Assembly: GCF_018343665.1 (NCBI RefSeq)
Contig: NZ_JAGYPM010000002.1
Coordinates: 124,001-188,000 of the forward strand
DNA: 64,000 nt
Direction: 5' to 3'
From: Cytobacillus citreus
Lineage (GTDB): Bacteria > Bacillota > Bacilli > Bacillales > Cytobacillaceae
Positions 34,519-43,260 of this stretch are shown here, one piece after another. Under the pieces are notes generated by a model. It saw only the letters and a program-made list of their open reading frames with translations, was not told the DNA's origin and ran no database searches. The position numbers and the translations under genes are program-made. The number at the start of each line of letters is the position of its first letter. Positions within the stretch are counted from its first letter, which is position 1.

Positions 34519-35491
34519 AAATTACTTGCAACAACTCGTTGAAGATAGGCATATTCCTGGGGCAGTTCTGTATATTTCTAAGAATAAAGAAACGAAATTT
34601 TTCCAATCGTTTGGGTCATTTTTAGATAAAAATAACCAACAGCAGTTAATCAATCAAGATACGATTTTTGATGTTGCCTCCTTAACGAAAGTAATGGCAA
34701 CGCTTCCATCAATATTATTGCTGGCTTCTAAGAAAGAGATAGACTTAGAGAGCTCTATTCATTCATTTTTACCAGCATTCAAAAATAAAGATATAACCAT
34801 CAACCATTTATTACAGCATAGATCAGGACTTCCTGCTGATCTTCCTTTTCAGGATCGAAATACGCAGAGAGATGTCATGCAAGAGATCTTGGATACAAAA
34901 CTAATCAATACACCAGGAACCACCACATTATATAGTGATTTAGGCATGATTCTATTAGGAAAAGTGATTGAAAAAGTTTCTGGGCAGCAGATGCATGTTT
35001 TTACAAAAGAGAATATTTTTGAGCCATGGGGTTTATACGATACTACTTATCTATTACCTGATGAAAAAAAGAAGCTAGCTGCATCGACAGAATGGTATAA
35101 AGATCAATACATTCAAGGGGATGTCCATGACGAAAAGGCTTTTCAGCTAAGTGGGGTGAGTGGAAGTGCAGGAGTATTCTCTACTGCTAAAGATGTGGCT
35201 GCATTTGCGTCCAAATGGCTTTATCCAGAAGAGCAGGATTTAATTCCGCAAGACTTTTTAAGAGAAGCCGCAACACATAGACAAAATAATCGGGGTCTCG
35301 GCTTTGAAGTATGGAGTGGAGCTGGAGAATCACTCTCGATCGGGGAGCTTTGGCCAATTGGGTCCTTTGGGCACACAGGGTTTACAGGCACAAGTGTATG
35401 GATGAGCCCATCGGAAAAGATAGCCGTCGTATTTCTGACAAATGCCGTGCATTTCGGCAGGGAAACAACGATAAAAAAGATTAGAAAGTAG
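34511..35491 (+). CDS. Beta-lactamase-family serine hydrolase (class C-like, YbbE/AmpH type)
   Basis: 326 residues with the penicillin-recognising fold. The SxxK nucleophile motif is in ASLTKVM (Ser57, Lys60), the YxN-like element is in TTLYSDLGM, and the third motif is in GHTGFTGTS. No signal peptide is visible, so it may act in the cytoplasm on muropeptides or other ester/amide substrates. In B. subtilis a similar gene (ybbE) sits in the MurNAc operon. The start overlaps the end of murR. Antibiotic hydrolysis is not implied. Confidence 0.85.
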   Translation: MVKNYLQQLVEDRHIPGAVLYISKNKETKFFQSFGSFLDKNNQQQLINQDTIFDVASLTKVMATLPSILLLASKKEIDLESSIHSFLPAFKNKDITINHLLQHRSGLPADLPFQDRNTQRDVMQEILDTKLINTPGTTTLYSDLGMILLGKVIEKVSGQQMHVFTKENIFEPWGLYDTTYLLPDEKKKLAASTEWYKDQYIQGDVHDEKAFQLSGVSGSAGVFSTAKDVAAFASKWLYPEEQDLIPQDFLREAATHRQNNRGLGFEVWSGAGESLSIGELWPIGSFGHTGFTGTSVWMSPSEKIAVVFLTNAVHFGRETTIKKIRK

Positions 35492-35512
35492 CTTCATTCA
35501 TTCATTTACTCC

Positions 35513-35587
35513 GCTTATATCGCAAATGCACTGTAGAGTGATCCTAGCAAATTTGGAAACTACATTTACAGTAGGCGTGATATAAGC
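35513..35587. other. Long imperfect hairpin before the binding-protein gene
   Basis: GCTTATATC at 35513 pairs with GATATAAGC at 35579-35587, with an inner CACTGTA/TACAGT pairing. It lies between the hydrolase and the ABC binding protein. It has no T-run; it may be a processing or regulatory structure, or an internal promoter region. Confidence 0.5.
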
Positions 35588-35678
35588 TCATCTATCATCC
35601 ATAGGTGACCGTTGCCGATAGTGGACATCACTTTGTGGAGGTAAATATATATAAAATTTTTAAAGGAGGTTAATGGTT

Positions 35679-36968
35679 ATGAAAAAGACAGGTAAAATTT
35701 GGTTATTCGGTTTATTTTCTATTCTTTTAATTTTTGCTTCAGCATGCTCGAAAGATACTGGCAGCTCTGAGAAACCAGAAAAAACAGATGAAGGAACAAA
35801 GGAAACAGTAACTTTATCAATTGGAAGCTGGAGAACAGAGGATACGGCTGGTTATGCCAAGGTAATCGAGGCATTTAATAAGCAATATCCAGATATTAAG
35901 GTTGAGTTCAAGCCTTCGAAAAACACTGAATATAACACGATTCTAAATACAGCTCTACAAAGTGGTGAAGGTCCAGATATTTTCCATCTGCGTCCATATG
36001 CACCTGGCATTGCTTTAGCGGATGCAGGCTATATTGAGCCATTAGATGGATTGGAAGGCTTAGATGCATTTCCTGAAACAGCTCTAGCAGCTTCAAAAGG
36101 ATCAGATGGTAAGCAATATGGTGTCCCTTTAAATATGAGTACGACTCAAATGTTCTATAACAAAAAGATTTTTAGTGATTTAGGATTAGAAGTGCCAAAA
36201 ACATGGGATGAATTCATCGCATTAAATGAAAAAATTAAAAAAGAAGGCATTATCCCAATTGCATTAGGAACGAAAGAAGGCTGGTTATTATCAGCTGCAC
36301 ACGGAATTATCGGACCTGCACATTATGGCGGAAATGATTTCGTAGAGAAAATCACAAAGGGTGAGACAGACTTTAAGAGTGCTGAATTCGTAAACTCTAT
36401 TAAAGCGATGGATGAGCTAAAAGCATATTTCCCTGATAACTATGAAGGACTTGGGATGGAAGATATCCGTACATTATTCTTTACTGGTAAAGCAGCGATG
36501 TTCCCAATGGGAAGCTGGGAAATTGAAGTATTGCGCAGCATGAACCCTGATTTAGAACTTGGCTTTTTCCCAATGCCTTCTGCAGTTGGAAAGGATGCAA
36601 CGATTACGGCTTGGGTAGATGGATCATTTGCGGTGAACGCAAATTCCAAGCATAAAGAGGAAGCAAAGAAATTCCTCCAATTCTTAACGACAAAGGAATT
36701 TGGTGAACCATTTACAAAAGAATTTAAAATGATTAGTGCGAATCCTGAAGTTAAATCAGACGACGAATTAGTAAATAGTTTAAGTGAAGCCGTTTCTAAG
36801 ATTTCTACTCCGTATATGATGGTTGTCTATTTTGCTGGAGGAAACCCTACTTCTAAGGCAACATTAGAACTTGAGCTCCAAGGCATGTACCTTGGCCAGC
36901 AAACACCAGAAGGAGTTGCAGGGAAGGTTCAAGAAAATGCAGAAACTTGGTATAAGCCGTTTCAATAA
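35679..36968 (+). CDS. Sugar ABC transporter substrate-binding lipoprotein
   Basis: 429 residues from the ATG at 35679, placed 9 bases after AAAGGAGG (the ATG at 35673 is too close). Lipoprotein signal peptide with lipobox ASAC near residue 23. The rest is a family 1 extracellular solute-binding fold with VTLSIGSWRTEDTAGYAKVI, then GPDIFHLRPYAPG and a Trp-rich binding region (GSWEIEVLRS, WVDGSFAV). It captures an oligo- or amino-sugar. Within the MurR/MurQ operon the likely ligands are MurNAc, GlcNAc or muropeptides. Two permeases follow; no ATPase is nearby. Confidence 0.9.
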   Translation: MKKTGKIWLFGLFSILLIFASACSKDTGSSEKPEKTDEGTKETVTLSIGSWRTEDTAGYAKVIEAFNKQYPDIKVEFKPSKNTEYNTILNTALQSGEGPDIFHLRPYAPGIALADAGYIEPLDGLEGLDAFPETALAASKGSDGKQYGVPLNMSTTQMFYNKKIFSDLGLEVPKTWDEFIALNEKIKKEGIIPIALGTKEGWLLSAAHGIIGPAHYGGNDFVEKITKGETDFKSAEFVNSIKAMDELKAYFPDNYEGLGMEDIRTLFFTGKAAMFPMGSWEIEVLRSMNPDLELGFFPMPSAVGKDATITAWVDGSFAVNANSKHKEEAKKFLQFLTTKEFGEPFTKEFKMISANPEVKSDDELVNSLSEAVSKISTPYMMVVYFAGGNPTSKATLELELQGMYLGQQTPEGVAGKVQENAETWYKPFQ

Positions 36969-37146
36969 GAAAAGCGCAAGCGCCTTGCTCACCCCCGACA
37001 AGCACAAGACGAGCCTCCCAGAAAGGTGTTCTTTGCTTTTCTGGGAGGATTGGCTTGTGACCTCGAGGTCGACAAAAGCGCGACGTCCTGTCGCATTGTC
37101 GACACTAGTACGTCCTGTACGTCGGGGGTAGGCGCTGGAGCTAGAC
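36969..37146. repeat. Mosaic palindromic intergenic repeat inside the sugar operon
   Basis: It begins with GAAAAGCGCAAGCGCC and ends with GGCGCTGGAGCTAGAC. Outer arms CACCCCCGAC and GTCGGGGGTAG can pair, and inside is a CCTCCCAGAAA/TTTCTGGGAGG hairpin. The part at 37068-37123 carries twin ACAGGACGT hairpins (minus strand) closely matching those at 48258-48313. It lies right after the binding-protein stop codon and before the permeases, a position that could shape relative expression. Confidence 0.8.
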
Positions 37147-37202
37147 ATTTCTCTAACTCGAGAAAAGTTATACTATTCTTAAAAAGTAAGGTGGCGGTGA
37201 AT

Positions 37203-38153
37203 ATGCAGACAGAGTTAAACACAGAAACGATAAAGCAGATGAAGCAAAGGAAGTGGAAGAGATGGAATATCCATCTCTTCCCTATTCCCGCCCTCGTAAT
37301 ATACGGCTTATTTATTGTTTATCCTTTACTTGCAGCCCTTTCCTACAGCTTTTTTGATTGGAAGGGAATAAAAAGAGGGGCCTTTATCGGGTTTGATAAT
37401 TATAAAGATCTATTTACCCTCGAACCATTCAGCAGCATGTTTTGGAATGCCTTTTGGCATAATGTTTTGTACTTTATTGTGCAAATGGTGGTTCAGAATG
37501 GATTAGCCTTCCTCCTTGCATTCATTATTTATCAAAAAATCCGAGGAGCAGAGTTTTTTAAGATCGCTTATTTCCTGCCCAGACTGTTGTCTGTTATTGT
37601 CGTAGGATTTTTATGGAAGCTTATCTTTAATCCCAACTTTGGAGCTTTGAATGTACTTTTAGGAAAATTTGGGCTAGAGTCTCTTCAAGAAGCATGGCTG
37701 GGGAATACAAAGACGGCACTTATGGCTATTATATTGGTAAATTGTTGGTTCGGGCTTGGCTTTTCCGTATTAATTTTTCTAGCTGGCTTTCAATCGATTC
37801 CAAGGGAATTGATCGAAGCCGCAAAATTAGATGGTGCGAATGGCTTTAAGATGCTAACAAAGATCTTGCTGCCTTTAATGGTTCCATCCATTATGATTAT
37901 CACCGTGCTAACATTTATTCAATCCTTTGAAGCCTTTGAATTGGTTTATGCGATGCAAGGATCTCAGGGGGAGCCTTATCGTTCAACGGATACGCTAGCA
38001 GTCTATTTCTATCGGCTTGCCTTTGGAGGATCCTCCGGGGATTCCACGGCGATCGGACTGGGGTCTGCATTAGCGGTTGTATTATTTATTTTTATATCAA
38101 CATTTACGGCTATTTTATTGAAAATGATGAAGAAAAAAGAGATAGAGATGTAA
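37203..38153 (+). CDS. Sugar ABC transporter permease (MalF type)
   Basis: About 316 residues with six helices, starting at the ATG at 37203 after AAGGTGGCGGTG. The in-frame stretch upstream belongs to the intergenic repeat and is not protein. The EAA coupling motif is IPRELIEAAKLDGANGFKMLTKILLP. It forms the channel heterodimer with the next gene and pairs with the binding lipoprotein. The energising ATPase is missing from the operon, as in many Bacillus sugar systems served by a shared MsmX-type ATPase. Confidence 0.9.
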   Translation: MQTELNTETIKQMKQRKWKRWNIHLFPIPALVIYGLFIVYPLLAALSYSFFDWKGIKRGAFIGFDNYKDLFTLEPFSSMFWNAFWHNVLYFIVQMVVQNGLAFLLAFIIYQKIRGAEFFKIAYFLPRLLSVIVVGFLWKLIFNPNFGALNVLLGKFGLESLQEAWLGNTKTALMAIILVNCWFGLGFSVLIFLAGFQSIPRELIEAAKLDGANGFKMLTKILLPLMVPSIMIITVLTFIQSFEAFELVYAMQGSQGEPYRSTDTLAVYFYRLAFGGSSGDSTAIGLGSALAVVLFIFISTFTAILLKMMKKKEIEM

Positions 38154-38165
38154 GGGGGAAATAAG

Positions 38166-38990
38166 GTGAAACATACGATCTGGACTAGACCTATATACTA
38201 TATTATTGCCTTTTTATTTGCCTCTATTAGTCTGTATCCTATTATACTAATGATTCTTTCCTCTTTTAAACCGAGTGCTGAAATATTTATGAGTCCACTC
38301 GCGTTTCCAAAAAGCTTTAGCTTGGATACGTATCGTAACCTTTTGGATCAAATTCCATTCATGACTTATTTTTATAATAGTGTGTTTGTAAGTGTTGTTT
38401 CTGTTTTGCTCATTCTGATCACGACATCATTAGCCGCTTTTTATATTGCTAGGTATACATTTTGGTGGAATAATATTATGTTCTTCTTCTTCTTAATGGG
38501 GATGATGATCCCTATCAAGCTAGGAATTGTCCCATTGTTTTTATTAATGAAGGATCTTGGTTTAACAAATTCCTTATGGTCTTTGATTATGATGTATACC
38601 GCACAAGGGATTCCTCTATCCATCTTAATTCTGACAGGTTTCTTCCGAACAATGCCAGTTGAGCTAGAAGAAGCGGCTCGGATTGATGGAGCAAGCGACC
38701 TTCGCATTCTATGGAATGTTGTATTGCCATTAATGCGCCCTGCGTTGGGGACAGTCATGATTATTAACTTTATTTCCGCATGGAATGATTTCTTCTTCCC
38801 ATTGATATTTATCTCAGATGAGATGAAAAAGACGATTCCAGTAGGGATGATGAAGCTATTTGGAGAGTATTCAGCTGACTGGGGAGCATTATTTGCTGGC
38901 TTGACGTTATCATCGCTTCCAATGATTATCCTATTCTTCATCGCTTCAAAGCAATTTATGGAAGGGTTGACAGCTGGTGCCGTTAAATAA
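38166..38990 (+). CDS. Sugar ABC transporter permease (MalG type)
   Basis: 274 residues, six helices, GTG start after AGGGGGAAA. The EAA motif is PVELEEAARIDGASDLRILWNVVLPLMRPAL. The C-terminus (FMEGLTAGAVK) is typical of the MalG branch. It overlaps the kinase gene by 14 bp, so transport and phosphorylation are translationally linked. Confidence 0.9.
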   Translation: MKHTIWTRPIYYIIAFLFASISLYPIILMILSSFKPSAEIFMSPLAFPKSFSLDTYRNLLDQIPFMTYFYNSVFVSVVSVLLILITTSLAAFYIARYTFWWNNIMFFFFLMGMMIPIKLGIVPLFLLMKDLGLTNSLWSLIMMYTAQGIPLSILILTGFFRTMPVELEEAARIDGASDLRILWNVVLPLMRPALGTVMIINFISAWNDFFFPLIFISDEMKKTIPVGMMKLFGEYSADWGALFAGLTLSSLPMIILFFIASKQFMEGLTAGAVK

Positions 38991-39978
38991 TGACTTATTT
39001 ATAGGATTTGATGGTGGAGGTACAAAAACGATCGCCATCCTTGGAGATTGCTATGGTAATATAATTGCTTCTGCGACAGGTGCCTCCACCAACTTAAAGT
39101 CAAGACCGCAAGAAGAAGTGAAAGCTGTTATCCATGAGTTGTTAGACCAACTTCTTCAACTGGAGAATACGAATATACACCAAATAAAAGGTGCATTTGT
39201 ATCGACAGCTGGAGGCGATCGAGAAGAGGATCGAAAGCGTTGGGAGCAATGGATACTTGAATATGGGCTTCAGCCTAATCAGATCATCGTAGAAAATGAT
39301 GCGGTAGGAGCTTTAACAGCAGGTACAAAAACGAAAGATGGAATTGTATTGATTGCTGGAACAGGCTCGATTGCTTACTTTGTAAAAGATGGTATGGAAA
39401 AGCCTGTACGTTCAGGGGGCTGGGGTTATCTGTTTGGTGATGAGGGCAGCGGCTATGATATCGGAAATCAAGCACTGCGAATGGTCGTCCGGTCACATGA
39501 TGGAAGTGATGATGAAAAAGAGACATTTACAAGCTATATTTTAGAGCAGGTTGGCTTAGAAAGCCCTGAACAATTCATCACCTTTATATATGAAGATCCA
39601 TACCCAAGGAAATTAATCGCTTCTATTGCGAAACATGTCATTTCTTTAGCTGAACATGGAGAGTCAAATGCTAAGGCAATCATTCAGCATGCTATAGATA
39701 GCTTAGTAGAATTAGTTGTTTCCATTATTCGTCGTGAACGAGACGGAAATGCATATCCATTAGTCATTTCTGGAGGATTATTTCATTCAGCCTATTTTAA
39801 AGAGGTATTTGAACGCTCGATAAGGATAAAAGGTTGTCATATTCCGATTATTTCACCTAAGTATCCTCCTGTAGTAGGTTCATATATCCGTGCTCTTCTT
39901 CAAAATGGAGAAATCATAACAGATGAAGTCGGATATAACATAGATAAATCATGGGAAAGAGCCCTAAAGAGTGTTTAA
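38977..39978 (+). CDS. BadF/BcrA-family N-acetylmuramate/N-acetylglucosamine kinase
   Basis: 333 residues, actin-like ATPase fold. The phosphate-1 loop is FIGFDGGGTKTIAILGD, the phosphate-2 region is VLIAGTGSIAYF, and GGWGYLFGDEGSGYDIG is typical of the BadF-type amino-sugar kinases. In Clostridium acetobutylicum the same family (MurK) phosphorylates both MurNAc and GlcNAc at O6. Lying between the importer and MurQ, this enzyme should make MurNAc-6-phosphate from imported MurNAc and so replaces the PTS step. The GTG start overlaps the upstream permease gene. Sugar preference is inferred from context. Confidence 0.87.
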   Translation: MPLNNDLFIGFDGGGTKTIAILGDCYGNIIASATGASTNLKSRPQEEVKAVIHELLDQLLQLENTNIHQIKGAFVSTAGGDREEDRKRWEQWILEYGLQPNQIIVENDAVGALTAGTKTKDGIVLIAGTGSIAYFVKDGMEKPVRSGGWGYLFGDEGSGYDIGNQALRMVVRSHDGSDDEKETFTSYILEQVGLESPEQFITFIYEDPYPRKLIASIAKHVISLAEHGESNAKAIIQHAIDSLVELVVSIIRRERDGNAYPLVISGGLFHSAYFKEVFERSIRIKGCHIPIISPKYPPVVGSYIRALLQNGEIITDEVGYNIDKSWERALKSV

Positions 39979-39999
39979 CAAAATATGGAGGCAGAACAT

Positions 40000-40914
40000 A
40001 TGAATGAAATGAATCCTACATCCTTAACGGAAATGAGAAACAAGGAGTCTGAGAATTTACATCAATTTTCAACTCTCGAAATTATCCAATTAATGAATCA
40101 GGAGGATAAAAAGGTACCAGAAGTTGTTGAAAAAGCCCTGCCGCAATTAAGTAATGCAATTGATGCTGTAGTAGACGCCCTTAAGTGTGGAGGCAAGCTG
40201 TTTTATATAGGGGCGGGGACAAGCGGACGTCTAGGCGTGTTAGATGCTTCTGAATGTCCGCCTACCTTTGGGGTCTCTCATGATCTAGTAAACGGTATTA
40301 TAGCTGGTGGAGAAAAAGCTGTTCGTTATCCAATTGAAAATGCTGAAGATAATCGAGAAGCGGGAATCGCTGAGGTAGATCGTCTTTTGACTCAAAAGGA
40401 TATTGTCATTGGTATTGCTTCTAGTGGAAGCACTCCTTTTGTACTAGGAGCCCTTGAAAGAGCGAATGAAAAAAACATTCCTACAGTAGGAATTTCATGT
40501 AATATAGGATCGGATTTAGCAAGAATATCCAAGTACCCAATTGAAATTCCGGTTGGACCCGAAGTCGTTACGGGTTCTACACGATTGAAAGCTGGTACAG
40601 CACAAAAAATGGTATTAAATATGATATCCACTGCAAGTATGATCAAGATGGGCAAAGTCTACAAAAACTTAATGGTAAATGTTCAAGCCACAAATGAAAA
40701 ACTGAGACAAAGATCCATTTCCATCATTCAAGACGTTACAGGTGTGGAAGAGGCAGTTGCCAAGGAAATGAGTAAAAAGGCGAATGGGGACACTAGAATG
40801 GCCATATTAATGATCTTGTTTTCAATAGAATGTGAAACAGCAAAATCCATTCTTAATAATTATAATGACCATTTTCCAAAAGCATTAGAGGAGCTTCAAA
40901 ACCAAAAGAATTAA
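40000..40914 (+). CDS. murQ: N-acetylmuramic acid 6-phosphate etherase
   Basis: 304 residues from the ATG at 40000 after GGAGGC; the ATG at 39985 overlaps that site. The SIS fold carries the diagnostic FYIGAGTSGRLGVLDASECPPTFG and the active-site region GGEKAVRYPIENAEDN with catalytic Glu, then SSGSTPFVLGALERA. It removes D-lactate from MurNAc-6-P to give GlcNAc-6-P, which enters glycolysis or wall synthesis. It is the last gene of the MurR-controlled operon and is followed by a terminator. Confidence 0.95.
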   Translation: MNEMNPTSLTEMRNKESENLHQFSTLEIIQLMNQEDKKVPEVVEKALPQLSNAIDAVVDALKCGGKLFYIGAGTSGRLGVLDASECPPTFGVSHDLVNGIIAGGEKAVRYPIENAEDNREAGIAEVDRLLTQKDIVIGIASSGSTPFVLGALERANEKNIPTVGISCNIGSDLARISKYPIEIPVGPEVVTGSTRLKAGTAQKMVLNMISTASMIKMGKVYKNLMVNVQATNEKLRQRSISIIQDVTGVEEAVAKEMSKKANGDTRMAILMILFSIECETAKSILNNYNDHFPKALEELQNQKN

Positions 40915-40916
40915 AA

Positions 40917-40942
40917 ACCTTGGCATTTGCCAAGTTTTTTTC
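40917..40942 (+). terminator. Terminator of the murR-murQ operon
   Basis: CTTGG-CATTTG-CCAAG hairpin with a long T-run, a few bases after the murQ stop. A second small hairpin, CTCGCC/GGCGAG with TTTTCTTT, lies at 40974-40997 as a possible back-up. Confidence 0.88.
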
Positions 40943-41104
40943 ACACGTTCTCTGTCTTCGCCTTTCCAAGGCTCGCCAATCGGCGAGTTTTCTTTATTAT
41001 CCGTACACAGTAGATTGATAAGATTTCCTTATTTATTTTCATAAAAACAATTAAATTTATTTATATACCAATTAATTCTATACTTTAAGAAGGAGGTGTC
41101 AAAT

Positions 41105-41839
41105 ATGGAATATGTGCTGCTTTTTTTAATTGGTGTTTGTGCGACAACGATTGGCACGCTGGCGGGTGGAGGAGGGCTCATTAGCTTTCCGGCAATGCTG
41201 ATTATGGGGATACCTGTACACTCTGCGATTGGTGCGAACAAAGTATCGAATACCATTAGTTCCTTCTCAAGCTTCTATCACCTTTATCGGAAAAAAGAAA
41301 TTTCACTAAAAGAGTCATTTTGGATCATACCTGTTAGTCTTTCTGGAGGAATAAGCGGAGGGTACATCGCGTCAAAAATATCTGGAGAGAATTTGCAAAT
41401 CATTGCTATGATCCTTCTTATATTTGCGTTTATCACATCTTTTAGCGGAAAGGGTAATTTCACTGGTGAAGAGCCTTTGAAGATGAACAAATTCAGTGTG
41501 CCTGGTCTCTTCGGTATTGGAATATATGATGGCCTTTTTGGACCTGGCCAAGGAACTTTGATGCTCTATTTATTTGGATATTTGAATATTGCCTATATTC
41601 AAGCTGTAGGTTTGGTTCGACTTGCCACTTTTTCAAGCTGTTTTGGAGCAGCTATCACCTATATCGCAACTGGAAAAATTATCTGGCCCCTTACCATTGC
41701 CCTTCTTCTTGGCTCCCTTACAGGTGCACAAATAGGTGTACGTATTGCCAAAAAACTAAAACCGCAAATCATAAAACCAATCCTGCGAATGGTCACAGTC
41801 GCTTTAATTATTCAAATCTTTGTGGATCAAGTTCTTTAA
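41105..41839 (+). CDS. TauE/SafE-family anion permease
   Basis: About 244 residues with seven to eight helices, ATG after AAGGAGGTG. The twin repeats GTLAGGGGGLISFPAMLIMGIPVHSAIGANK and YDGLFGPGQGTLMLYLFGYLN (each given in part) are the family hallmarks. Members export or import sulfite, sulfoacetate, other organosulfonates or related anions. No sulfur gene is adjacent, so the substrate is open. It is transcribed alone. Confidence 0.85.
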   Translation: MEYVLLFLIGVCATTIGTLAGGGGLISFPAMLIMGIPVHSAIGANKVSNTISSFSSFYHLYRKKEISLKESFWIIPVSLSGGISGGYIASKISGENLQIIAMILLIFAFITSFSGKGNFTGEEPLKMNKFSVPGLFGIGIYDGLFGPGQGTLMLYLFGYLNIAYIQAVGLVRLATFSSCFGAAITYIATGKIIWPLTIALLLGSLTGAQIGVRIAKKLKPQIIKPILRMVTVALIIQIFVDQVL

Positions 41840-41984
41840 ATATTTATTAGTTCAATAATCTTTACATTTTATTTATCTCGAATTAAAATATATTTAAATT
41901 GAGATAAAATCATGATACTGAATGAATCCTTTTAAGATATAAATAATATTAGAAATGAAAATTTTAAGTAAGGGTAGGGTGAAA

Positions 41985-42830
41985 ATGGAAAAATTTCATC
42001 AGAAACCAAATGTCTTCGTTGGTGAGGTCAATATTAAAGTAAAGGATTTACAAAACGCTATTACTTTTTATCAAAATATAATGGGTTTTCAAGTATTGGA
42101 AAAAACAGATCAAATCGCAGTCTTAACAACAGATGGGAAAAATCGCATTTTAACACTTGAACAGCCTGCGGAAGTTATTCCGAAAGCTGGGCGTACGGCA
42201 GGCTTGTATCATTTTGCGATTTTACTGCCATCCCGCGCGGATTTATCTGTATTTTTACGGCACTTGCTTCAGACAGGCTACCGATTCGGAGCAGCGGATC
42301 ATTATGTAAGTGAAGCATTATATCTTAACGATCCAGACGGTAATGGAATTGAAGTCTATCGGGATCGCCCTTCTCATGAATGGACGTGGAACAACGGTTT
42401 AGTGGATATGGCAACAGTACAGCTTGATGGGGAAGGGATTCTTACTGAAAGTAATGCGGAATGGACCGGTCTGCCTGCTGATACGATAATGGGGCATATT
42501 CATCTTCATGTAGGAGATCTTCATAAAGCAGAAGAGTTTTATACAAAAGGGCTTGGTTTTCAGACGGTTAGTTACTATCCTCAAGCTGCTTTTCTTTCTA
42601 CCGGAGATTACCATCACCATATTGCCATCAACACTTGGCAAGGTGTTGGGGTTCAAGCGACACCCAAAAATAGTGTCGGTTTAAATTGGTACACCCTTGT
42701 TTTTCCTGATGAAGCTACGAGAAAGCAAGTGCTCGCACAACTGCAGCAAATTGGTGCTCCAGTAGATGAAGAGGGAGATTATTTTGTCACTGCTGACCCA
42801 TCGGGAAATCAAATACGATTAGTTATTTAA
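41985..42830 (+). CDS. Two-module VOC protein, catechol 2,3-dioxygenase-like (CatE type)
   Basis: About 281 residues. Module one (residues about 10-125) has VGEVNIKVKDLQNAITFYQN and ends with LNDPDGNGIEVYRD. Module two (about 165-280) has GHIHLHVGDLHKAEEFYTKGL and ends with DPSGNQIRLVI. The likely metal ligands are His in GHIHLHV, His in the NSVGLNWYTLVF region and Glu near the module ends, so extradiol dioxygenase activity is plausible. B. subtilis CatE is similar. ATG 41985 is preferred to 41955 because of AGGGTAGGGTG. Confidence 0.82.
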   Translation: MEKFHQKPNVFVGEVNIKVKDLQNAITFYQNIMGFQVLEKTDQIAVLTTDGKNRILTLEQPAEVIPKAGRTAGLYHFAILLPSRADLSVFLRHLLQTGYRFGAADHYVSEALYLNDPDGNGIEVYRDRPSHEWTWNNGLVDMATVQLDGEGILTESNAEWTGLPADTIMGHIHLHVGDLHKAEEFYTKGLGFQTVSYYPQAAFLSTGDYHHHIAINTWQGVGVQATPKNSVGLNWYTLVFPDEATRKQVLAQLQQIGAPVDEEGDYFVTADPSGNQIRLVI

Positions 42831-42845
42831 CAGCACTTGCTTTAC

Positions 42846-42880
42846 TAAAGGGATATCCTGATGATGGGATATCCCTTTTC
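42846..42880. terminator. Terminator of the CatE-like gene
   Basis: Perfect stem AAAGGGATATCC/GGATATCCCTTT with a 7-8 base loop and a TTTTC tail, right after the stop codon. Confidence 0.88.
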
Positions 42881-43065
42881 ATATCAAACAGAAGAAGCTT
42901 GCTGTATGTACCAGGTCGATTTCCATTGAAAACGAATATCTGGGTATAAAGACTTATAGTTAACCAGAAATATGTCAACATATGTTGAACTTTATATAAT
43001 TTTGTTGAATTATGAAGAAGTTTAGTTTATTATGAATACGTTATTGATGAAAAAGTCCTATATGT

Positions 43066-43160
43066 AAAGGCAAACTATTCGAAAGAATAGGACGCAAAGC
43101 CGAGGGTCTAAGGGTTTATGGGTGAGTACATTTTCCTACAAGCTACGACAGCCGGTTGCC
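43066..43160 (+). ncRNA. Cyclic di-GMP-I (GEMM-I) riboswitch
   Basis: The core GGCAAAC-TATTCGAAAGAATA-GGACGCAAAGCC, with its GAAA tetraloop helix, then the second helix with GGGTCTAAG and CTACGACAGCCGGTTGCC, matches the class I c-di-GMP aptamer. The closing strand GGTTGCC pairs with GGCAAAC-side bases. A terminator follows at 43191 before the helix-turn-helix gene. Confidence 0.9.
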
Positions 43161-43190
43161 CAATTTTTGGATTGGTTTATAAAAACCTTA

Positions 43191-43225
43191 GGCTATTCTA
43201 TGTTTTCAGAGAATAGTCTTTTTTC
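43191..43225 (+). terminator. Riboswitch-associated terminator
   Basis: 9-bp stem GGCTATTCT/AGAATAGTC (one G-T pair) with a 10-base loop and TTTTTT. It lies 30 bp after the c-di-GMP aptamer and 36 bp before the next start codon. Confidence 0.85.
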
Positions 43226-43260
43226 TGTTTTTTTAAACATATAAGGAGGAATAATTAGAA

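Noticed and set aside
37026-37202. N-terminal extension of the MalF-type permease into the intergenic repeat
   Set aside because: The repeat is a palindromic element shared with other intergenic loci; the ATG at 37203 with its own ribosome site gives a normal permease length.
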